From Synergistaceae bacterium (lineage in GTDB: Bacteria > Synergistota > Synergistia > Synergistales > Synergistaceae): a stretch of DNA of 16,180 nucleotides. The stretch lies in contig JAISWP010000231.1 in the NCBI GenBank assembly GCA_031271065.1, positions 1 to 16,180 of the forward strand, in the 5' to 3' direction. This document shows, piece after piece, positions 1 through 5,049 of this stretch. The translations under genes and the position numbers were made by a program. Within the stretch, counting starts at the first letter, position 1. Each line of letters begins with the position of its first letter. Under the pieces are notes generated by a model. The model saw only the letters and a list, made by a program, of their open reading frames with translations, was not told the DNA's origin and searched no databases.

Positions 1-16
1 GCTGCGCGAATGGGGG

Positions 17-382
17 GTGTTGTCTTTGAGATTTGTGAGGTCAGTGGTGGTGCTGGTCGCGGCGCTGTGTCTTTTATGTCTGGCGGTTATGCCGGTTTAT
101 GCCCATCCGCCGAAGGAAGTGACGCTCGAACTGGGCCCAAACGGAGCGCTCACTGTCAGAGTTCTTCACAGCGTAGATGATCCAGGGAAACATTACGTCA
201 GCAGGATCACGGTCTACGTCGACGACAGGGCCGAGGAGACCAGGGAATACAAATCTCAGACAGGTACGGAGGGGATGAGCGATATATTTGCCTTGGATCC
301 TCCGCGCTCGGGAGCGAATATAAGGGCTGAGGCTTTTTGCGTCATCATGGGCAGCAAAACGGGTTCTTTTATTGTCCCGTAG
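17..382 (+). CDS. Small exported protein, possibly superoxide reductase/desulfoferrodoxin-like
   Basis: A 121-residue protein with a clear Sec signal peptide: Arg residues near the N terminus, a hydrophobic core of about residues 9-25, then V-Y-A. Predicted cleavage after Ala29 would make the mature chain start with His30-Pro-Pro. The roughly 92-residue mature part has His51, a D-P-G-K-H-Y-V stretch with His59, and Cys108 near the C terminus. In order and spacing these recall the centre II iron ligands of desulfoferrodoxin/superoxide reductase (His, HPM-x-x-x-His, Cys-x-x-His). The last His of that pattern is Met111 here, so the fold assignment is tentative and the activity is unknown. The start is uncertain: GTG at 17, TTG at 20 and TTG at 26 are all in frame, and the run of G at 12-17 may serve as ribosome binding site for the later starts. 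There is no lipobox. It stands apart from cstA downstream. Confidence 0.6.
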   Translation: MLSLRFVRSVVVLVAALCLLCLAVMPVYAHPPKEVTLELGPNGALTVRVLHSVDDPGKHYVSRITVYVDDRAEETREYKSQTGTEGMSDIFALDPPRSGANIRAEAFCVIMGSKTGSFIVP

Positions 383-392
383 GTTTTGCGGA

Positions 393-408
393 TCGCCCGC
401 TTGGGCGA
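393..408 (+). other. Short hairpin in the gap between gene 1 and cstA
   Basis: TCGCCC (393-398) pairs with GGGCGA (403-408) around a four-base loop, eleven bases after the stop of the first gene. No T-run follows, so it is not a convincing intrinsic terminator. It could be part of the 3' end of the first transcript or of the cstA leader. The rest of the 205-base gap (383-587) becomes A/T-rich toward cstA. I see no riboswitch, T-box or tRNA in it. Confidence 0.3.
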
Positions 409-587
409 AGACCAGGATTTCTGGGCGCTGAATTCATCGGAGCGCAGGACGGTCAGAAGACATCTCGGGGAGGAGGGATCATTGAGAAAGGGATAATAGG
501 GGAAATCGATGAAATTTTTATTTTCCGCATCTATTAGTTTATGTCAATCATCATTAAATCGTATTGCAATGAAGGGAGAAATGGTTA

Positions 588-2063
588 ATGGCGACATTTG
601 TGATCGGCTTGCTTATTCTCATAGCCGGCGCCGCGGTGTACGGGAAAATATGCGAGAACGTCATAAAGCCGGATGATCGGAAAACTCCGGCTTTCACAAA
701 AGAAGACGGCGTGGACTACGTTCCGATGAGGACATGGCGCAACAGCCTGATCAATCTGCTCAACATCGCAGGCACCGGTCCCATCCTCGGTCCCATTCAG
801 GGAATTTTGTTCGGCCCAATAGCGTTCATCATCATTCCGATCGGAAATATTCTGGGCGGAGCGATGCATGATTATTTCTCCGGTATGCTGTCGCTCCGGA
901 ACGAAGGTATGCAGATGCCCGACCTCATCAAAAAATATACGAACGGGACGGTGTTCAACATCTACAATATCTTCGTCTGTTTCCTCATGCTTCTGGTGGG
1001 CGCTGTGTTCATCTACACCCCCGGAGATATAGCCGCGACTCAGGTGTTCGGTTTCTCCGGCGCTCCGAAAGAGACGTCGACGTGGGTGATTTATGCCGTC
1101 ATATTTGTCTACTACATCTGCGCTACGATGTTTCCCATAGACAAACTCATCGGGAGGGTTTATCCGATATTCGGAGCGATCCTGCTATTTTCGGCGGTGG
1201 GGATTTTTGCGTGCATATTCAGCGGCGGATATGAACTGACGAATCTGTCCTGGGAGAACTGGCGGGGTATTCACCCGGTCGCCGGGACCCGTTTCATCCC
1301 GGTGTTTTTCATTACCGTCGCCTGCGGCATAGTGTCCGGTTTCCACTCCACACAGACCGCCATCATCTCCCGCTCGGTCACCAGCGAGCGTCAGGGACGG
1401 CTCACATTCTACAACATGATGGTCCTCGAGGGTTTCATCGCGATGATCTGGGCGGCCGCGGCCATGGCTGTAATGAACAAGGGACTCGCGGATCCCTCCA
1501 CAGGCCCTAATTCCGTGGTGGGAATAGTCGCCAAGGATATGCTGGGGAACATCGGCGGTGTACTGGCCATCCTGGGCGTCATCGTGCTGCCGGTAACGTC
1601 CGGCGATACCGCTCTCAGATCTCTCCGTCTCATGATAGCCGACTATATTCATCTCGATCAAAGGCCGGTCAAAAATCGTCTTTACATTTGCTTGCCGGTG
1701 TTTGCGCTGGTCGCGGCGATATTGGCCTGGGCGAAATTCTCGCCGGGAGGATTCACGGTCCTGTGGAGGTATTTCGCCTGGAGCAACCAGACGATATCGT
1801 TATTCGCCTTTGGCATCATAACGATATACCTGCTGGGCAAGGGCCATAAAATCGCGCCCTTTATGTCGCTTCTGCCCGGCGCCTGGTATGCTTTTATAAC
1901 GTTCAGCTACATCTGCAACGCCAAGATAGGCCTCAACATACCGATGAATATCTCCTACGGTCTCGGCATCGCCTTTGCCCTCGCCTACTCAGTTCTGGTA
2001 TACATAAAGGGCGTCAGGCTGTACGAGGCTAAAACCCCTCTGGAGGCGGCCGCCGTATATTGA
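588..2063 (+). CDS. cstA: CstA-family membrane transporter (peptide or pyruvate uptake)
   Basis: A 491-residue polytopic membrane protein of the CstA/BtsT family. Family members take up peptides (CstA) or act as pyruvate/H+ symporters (BtsT) in the inner membrane. Landmarks visible are the N-terminal membrane segment, the G-T-G-P-I-L-G-P-I-Q-G motif near residues 61-71, the Y-T-P-G-D motif, the G-F-H-S-T-Q-T segment, and T-S-G-D-T-A-L-R-S-L-R, all hallmarks of the family. More than ten hydrophobic segments are apparent. At 491 residues it matches the short form of the family rather than the roughly 700-residue E. coli proteins, whose C-terminal part is absent. ATG at 588 is chosen because AGGGAG (573-578) lies at good distance; ATG at 581 is out of frame. 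The gene is monocistronic, with a long A/T-rich leader and a strong terminator. Substrate cannot be told from sequence; peptide or pyruvate import would suit a fermenter. Confidence 0.9.
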   Translation: MATFVIGLLILIAGAAVYGKICENVIKPDDRKTPAFTKEDGVDYVPMRTWRNSLINLLNIAGTGPILGPIQGILFGPIAFIIIPIGNILGGAMHDYFSGMLSLRNEGMQMPDLIKKYTNGTVFNIYNIFVCFLMLLVGAVFIYTPGDIAATQVFGFSGAPKETSTWVIYAVIFVYYICATMFPIDKLIGRVYPIFGAILLFSAVGIFACIFSGGYELTNLSWENWRGIHPVAGTRFIPVFFITVACGIVSGFHSTQTAIISRSVTSERQGRLTFYNMMVLEGFIAMIWAAAAMAVMNKGLADPSTGPNSVVGIVAKDMLGNIGGVLAILGVIVLPVTSGDTALRSLRLMIADYIHLDQRPVKNRLYICLPVFALVAAILAWAKFSPGGFTVLWRYFAWSNQTISLFAFGIITIYLLGKGHKIAPFMSLLPGAWYAFITFSYICNAKIGLNIPMNISYGLGIAFALAYSVLVYIKGVRLYEAKTPLEAAAVY

Positions 2064-2089
2064 TCGGCGGTTAATACGCGACGAGCATG

Positions 2090-2117
2090 AACCGGGAGCG
2101 GCGCTCCCGGTTTTTTT
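2090..2117 (+). terminator. Intrinsic terminator after cstA
   Basis: AACCGGGAGC (2090-2099) pairs perfectly over ten bases with GCTCCCGGTT (2103-2112) around a GGC loop, running into seven T residues (2111-2117). It lies 27 bases after the cstA stop and isolates cstA from plsY. Confidence 0.93.
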
Positions 2118-2135
2118 ATGTGTTATTTTCACTCC

Positions 2136-2164
2136 TTCAACAACCTGTCCCTATCGCCTATAAT
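2136..2164 (+). promoter_or_regulatory. Probable plsY promoter
   Basis: A perfect -10 box TATAAT (2159-2164) has a weak -35 candidate TTCAAC (2136-2141) at 17-base spacing. It lies between the cstA terminator and the plsY ribosome binding site CGGAGG (2175-2180). The -35 is poor, so only the -10 is well supported. Confidence 0.55.
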
Positions 2165-2188
2165 TGAATCACTACGGAGGTGTCCGCG

Positions 2189-2818
2189 ATGAACGGTGCT
2201 GAGGCGGTAAAATTTATCCCGTGGCTCTTGCTGGGATATCTGATGGGTTCTTTCCCTACAGGGTACGTGCTTGTGAAGCTGCTCAAAGGGGAAGACATAA
2301 GGAAACTCGGTTCGGGAAATATAGGCGCCACTAACGTCTCCAGAGTCCTTGGCAGGTATTGGGCTGTTTTCACCGCGGTCACGGATATGCTGAAAGGCGG
2401 CGCGGCGGTACTGGCGACGCTGGCCTTCGGACACAGCGACCCGGCTCTGCTCGCGTCAGTCGGACTGTTCGGGGTGCTCGGTCACGATTATCCGATTTGG
2501 ATAGGGTTTCGAGGCGGGAAGGGAGTAGCCACCACGTTCGGAGTATTCGGATGCTATGATTTTTTCAACCCGCTGCCCGCCCTCGCAGGAGGCGTTATGT
2601 GGTTTCTGGTCAGAGAGGTCTCATGTATGGCGTCCCTGTCCTCCATGACCGCTCTTGCCGGGACAGTCGCGATGATGATATTTTTCTCGGCGCCCGTTCC
2701 CTACCGTATCTGCGGGTTGATACTGGTCCTCCTGTCGGTGTGGAGGCACAGGGAAAACATAAAGAGAATAGCGTCCGGGACCGAAAACAAGCTGAAACCT
2801 TTTTTTCTGAGTCGTTAG
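2189..2818 (+). CDS. plsY: Acyl-phosphate:glycerol-3-phosphate acyltransferase PlsY
   Basis: A 209-residue inner-membrane enzyme that transfers an acyl chain from acyl phosphate (made by PlsX, not in this window) to sn-glycerol 3-phosphate, giving lysophosphatidate, the first step of phospholipid synthesis. The family motifs are all visible: G-S-F-P-T-G-Y near residues 20-26, the glycerol-phosphate loop G-S-G-N-I-G-A-T-N at 41-49, G-H-D-Y-P-I-W at 98-104 followed by G-F-R-G-G-K-G-V-A-T at 106-115, and a basic C-terminal W-R-H-R-E-N. Hydrophobic segments alternate with these loops as expected for a multi-pass protein, and the length is normal for the family. An in-frame GTG at 2180 exists, but ATG at 2189 is chosen because CGGAGG (2175-2180) lies eight bases ahead of it. 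It stands alone between its own promoter and the ctsR promoter; no terminator is evident after it. Confidence 0.95.
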   Translation: MNGAEAVKFIPWLLLGYLMGSFPTGYVLVKLLKGEDIRKLGSGNIGATNVSRVLGRYWAVFTAVTDMLKGGAAVLATLAFGHSDPALLASVGLFGVLGHDYPIWIGFRGGKGVATTFGVFGCYDFFNPLPALAGGVMWFLVREVSCMASLSSMTALAGTVAMMIFFSAPVPYRICGLILVLLSVWRHRENIKRIASGTENKLKPFFLSR

Positions 2819-2837
2819 ACGAGCGCGCGGGCCTCCT

Positions 2838-2854
2838 ATTGACTTATTTTGACC
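2838..2854 (+). promoter_or_regulatory. Putative CtsR operator (tandem heptad)
   Basis: ATTGACT-TAT-TTTGACC is a direct repeat of two heptads with a three-base spacer. On the minus strand it reads GGTCAAA-ATA-AGTCAAT. The known Firmicutes CtsR box is RGTCAAA-NAN-RGTCAAA, so 13 of 14 heptad positions match; the central spacer A does not. It overlaps the -35 box of the promoter of the ctsR operon, the expected position for autorepression. Confidence 0.8.
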
Positions 2855-2866
2855 TTGCCGTATAAT
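2839..2866 (+). promoter_or_regulatory. Sigma70-type promoter of the ctsR-mcsA-mcsB-clpC operon
   Basis: TTGACT (2839-2844) and TATAAT (2861-2866) are separated by 16 bases, the best promoter match in the window. The ctsR start lies 34 bases after the -10 box. The -35 box sits inside the first heptad of the CtsR operator, so repressor binding would exclude RNA polymerase. Confidence 0.85.
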
Positions 2867-2899
2867 CGAGAAAACACAGGGCAAACGGGAAGTGGTTGC

Positions 2900-3379
2900 A
2901 TGAACAGTCTTACTAAAGTGATCGGAGATTATATAGTTACGCTGTTCGACGACACCGAGAACAGCGAGATCGTGCTGAGCAGGAAAGATCTGGCGCAGAA
3001 ATTCGGATGTGTGCCGAGTCAGATAAACTACGTTCTGCGCAGCAGGTTTTCCCCGGAGCAGGGTTTTTTGATACAAAGCCAGCGAGGCGGTCATGGTTTT
3101 ATACGTATAATGCAGCTTCGTTTTTCGGATTGTGACGAGTATGCTGAACATTTGGAAGAGCTGGTGGGCAGCGCGATCTCGGATCAAGAGGCGCGCCGTC
3201 TGCTTGCAAGGCTTCAGGAAAGGGCAATAATCACTCCCCGCGAGCGCCTGCTCGTGGAAGTGGCTTTGAGAAACCAGGATGAAAACGGACGCGCCCTTTT
3301 TGACCTTCCTCCTTACAAGAGGGATACTCTGCGGGCGGAGCTCCTCAGAAAAATTCTGGTGAGTCTAGCGATGTACTAA
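2900..3379 (+). CDS. ctsR: CtsR, class III stress gene transcriptional repressor
   Basis: A 159-residue dimeric DNA-binding repressor of clp genes. The N-terminal winged helix-turn-helix is clear: F-G-C-V-P-S-Q-I-N-Y-V at 35-45 is the recognition region of the family, and R-G-G-H-G-F-I-R-I at 62-70 is the beta-wing. In Firmicutes CtsR this wing is a tetraglycine loop that acts as heat sensor, and its Arg62 is the target of McsB phosphorylation. Here Arg62 remains but the third glycine is His65. The C-terminal half (about 80-159) is the helical dimerisation/ClpC-interacting domain, with G-R-A-L-F-D near residue 130. The reading frame runs back to a TTG at 2849, inside the operator, so ATG 2900 is the start by homology; the ribosome binding site is weak (GGGAAGTGG, 2887-2895). 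It is the first gene of a four-gene stress operon with an operator on its own promoter. Confidence 0.95.
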   Translation: MNSLTKVIGDYIVTLFDDTENSEIVLSRKDLAQKFGCVPSQINYVLRSRFSPEQGFLIQSQRGGHGFIRIMQLRFSDCDEYAEHLEELVGSAISDQEARRLLARLQERAIITPRERLLVEVALRNQDENGRALFDLPPYKRDTLRAELLRKILVSLAMY

Positions 3380-3394
3380 AAGGAGCCGGAATAT

Positions 3395-3973
3395 ATGCTC
3401 TGCGAAAACTGCGGCAAAAGAGAAGTTGAAGTTCTGATAAAACAGGTAACCGACAATGACGTGAGGCATATGAGCCTCTGCAGGGAGTGCGCCGGGGAGC
3501 TGGGCTTTGTATCGTCCCCGATGCCGAGCATAACGATATCGTTTTCGATAGCGGATGAGCCCCCGAAAATCAGAAAAGTCCGCCGGGTTCAGCCAAAGCG
3601 CAGGGAACAGGCATTCGATTCGGTCGAATGTTCAGGATGCGGCACGAAATTCGCGGAGTTCCGCGAAGACGGATTCCTGGGTTGCCCGAACTGTTACGAA
3701 GCTTTCCGGTTTCCGCTGGGGGCGTATCTCCAGAAAACCCAGGGCGCCGAGAGCCACTGGATCGGCTCTGAATTGTTCAGGGACATAGAACTCGAGTCGG
3801 ACGAGATGATATTGGCCGCCGAGCAGATCAAAAAACGCGCGGCTGACGAGAATATAGCGAAGCTGCGGCTGGAACTGAACGAGGCTGTTTCGAGAGAGGA
3901 TTACGAGAGGGCGGCGGAGATCCGCGACATGCTGGTCCCGCTCGTCGGAGATACAGGGAGAAAAAATGGGTGA
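3395..3973 (+). CDS. mcsA: McsA, zinc-finger and UVR-domain partner of McsB
   Basis: A 192-residue cytosolic protein. Two zinc sites are visible, each built from two Cys-x-x-Cys pairs: Cys3/Cys6 with Cys29/Cys32, and Cys79/Cys82 with Cys97/Cys100. The C-terminal part (about 151-183) is a UVR motif with E-D-Y-E-R-A-A-E-I-R-D, the coiled element also found in UvrB/UvrC and in the ClpC middle domain. In Firmicutes McsA binds and activates the arginine kinase McsB and helps it contact ClpC and CtsR. Length and order are normal for the family. ATG 3395 follows AAGGAG (3380-3385), itself joined to the ctsR stop. The end overlaps mcsB by eight bases, implying translational coupling. All eight zinc ligands are intact, in contrast to the degenerate neighbouring McsB. 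Confidence 0.93.
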   Translation: MLCENCGKREVEVLIKQVTDNDVRHMSLCRECAGELGFVSSPMPSITISFSIADEPPKIRKVRRVQPKRREQAFDSVECSGCGTKFAEFREDGFLGCPNCYEAFRFPLGAYLQKTQGAESHWIGSELFRDIELESDEMILAAEQIKKRAADENIAKLRLELNEAVSREDYERAAEIRDMLVPLVGDTGRKNG

Positions 3974-5033
3974 CGATCTTTTTGCGGCGGAGCCGGCGTG
4001 GGTGACCGCGCCGTCCTCCGGGCCCGATTCAATAGTACAGCTTTCGAGCGTCAGATTGAGAAGGAATATAGACGGTTTTCCATTCCCTTCCAAGTGTTCC
4101 AAATCCCAGCTCTACGACTCGGCCGCTATGGCGCTGGGGGCGCTGGGGAGAAGCCGGGAGTGGGAGGACTGCGATTTTCGAATGATGGACAGCCTCGACG
4201 ATACGTCGAGATATCTGCTCCTGGAGATGAAGATGATAACACCGCGCTTTGTACAGGGAGGCGCGGGGCGTTTTCTGCTGCGCGATTCCTCCGGCAGGAC
4301 CGCTTGTATGATAAACGAGGAGGACCATATCTCCATATCTGTGACGAATCCTGGACTCGCTCTGCCTTCGGCCCTGGACGCGGCTGAGAGGATGGAGCGG
4401 TCCCTCGGAATAAAACTTGTGCGCGACGCGGTGCTGGGGTACCTGACCTCGAATCCGGCGTACGCCGGTACTGGTATGACTGCCGCCGCGATACTGCACC
4501 TTCCGGCTCTGGACTCCACTGACGATATAACCCGTGTAGCGGACACATTCAGGCGGGACTGGAACAATCTCGGACTGGGCAGATTGCAGTCATGCGACGG
4601 CGAACCCTGCGGGAGTTTTTATATTCTCTCGAATAAGATAACTCTTTCGGTCATGCCGGAGGAGATCGTCCGCAACGTGTCCAAAGCCTCCAGGGCCCTT
4701 ATATCGAGGGAGATGTTCGCCAGGCAGAAAATATGCAGTTCGAAAGAAGGGGAGATGACGGACAGATTCTGGAGGGCATGGGGCCTCCTGCGACATGCGA
4801 GAACGCTCTCTTTCTCCGAGGCCGCAAGCTGTTTTTCATTCGTAAAGCTCGGCTCGGATGTAGGCGTACTGCCTCATATAGATGATATGGACTGGAGACG
4901 TATGGTGATAAGGTCTCAGAGATACCATCTGAGTCTTGGAAGTCCCGTTATAATAGACAGAGATGACGAACCGTTCGCCAGAGCTGCTGTTTTCAGGCAG
5001 TACATTGAAAATTTGAGTTCTTCCGTGCATTGA
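3966..5033 (+). CDS. mcsB: McsB-family guanido phosphotransferase, probably catalytically degenerate
   Basis: A 355-residue protein of the ATP:guanido phosphotransferase fold, related to McsB, which phosphorylates arginines to mark proteins for ClpC-ClpP. Family landmarks remain: an S-S-V-R-L-R-R-N segment at 27-34, N-E-E-D-H at 117-121, G-Y-L-T-S at 158-162, G-T-G at 168-170, H-L-P-A-L, and an I-L-S-N-K-I-T-L segment near 220-227. Several functional positions are changed compared with Firmicutes McsB as I recall it: the family Cys in T-S-C-P is Asn163; Arg of G-T-G-L-R is Thr172; Arg of E-E-D-H-x-R is Ser123; S-S-R-x-R is one residue shorter and lacks the first Arg; and the C-terminal R-D-x-x-R-A phosphoarginine pocket reads E-P-F-A-R-A. 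The reading frame is open and in register throughout, so this is not a frameshift. It overlaps mcsA (ATGGGTGA). It may act as a non-catalytic adaptor; inactivity is inferred. Confidence 0.85.
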   Translation: MGDDLFAAEPAWVTAPSSGPDSIVQLSSVRLRRNIDGFPFPSKCSKSQLYDSAAMALGALGRSREWEDCDFRMMDSLDDTSRYLLLEMKMITPRFVQGGAGRFLLRDSSGRTACMINEEDHISISVTNPGLALPSALDAAERMERSLGIKLVRDAVLGYLTSNPAYAGTGMTAAAILHLPALDSTDDITRVADTFRRDWNNLGLGRLQSCDGEPCGSFYILSNKITLSVMPEEIVRNVSKASRALISREMFARQKICSSKEGEMTDRFWRAWGLLRHARTLSFSEAASCFSFVKLGSDVGVLPHIDDMDWRRMVIRSQRYHLSLGSPVIIDRDDEPFARAAVFRQYIENLSSSVH

Positions 5034-5049
5034 AGAAGGAGCATAGAAA

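Noticed and set aside
337..537. A 66-codon plus-strand frame leaving gene 1 and entering the cstA leader, as a possible frameshifted extension
   Set aside because: The first protein ends naturally after its conserved region, and the extension has no recognisable or conserved-looking content.
2849..2899. Upstream TTG start for ctsR
   Set aside because: It lies inside the operator and overlaps the promoter; homology to other CtsR proteins begins at the ATG at 2900.
3966..5033. mcsB as a frameshifted pseudogene
   Set aside because: The alignment stays in register from end to end and the gene is coupled by overlap and a good ribosome binding site to its neighbours; the changes are substitutions, not breaks.
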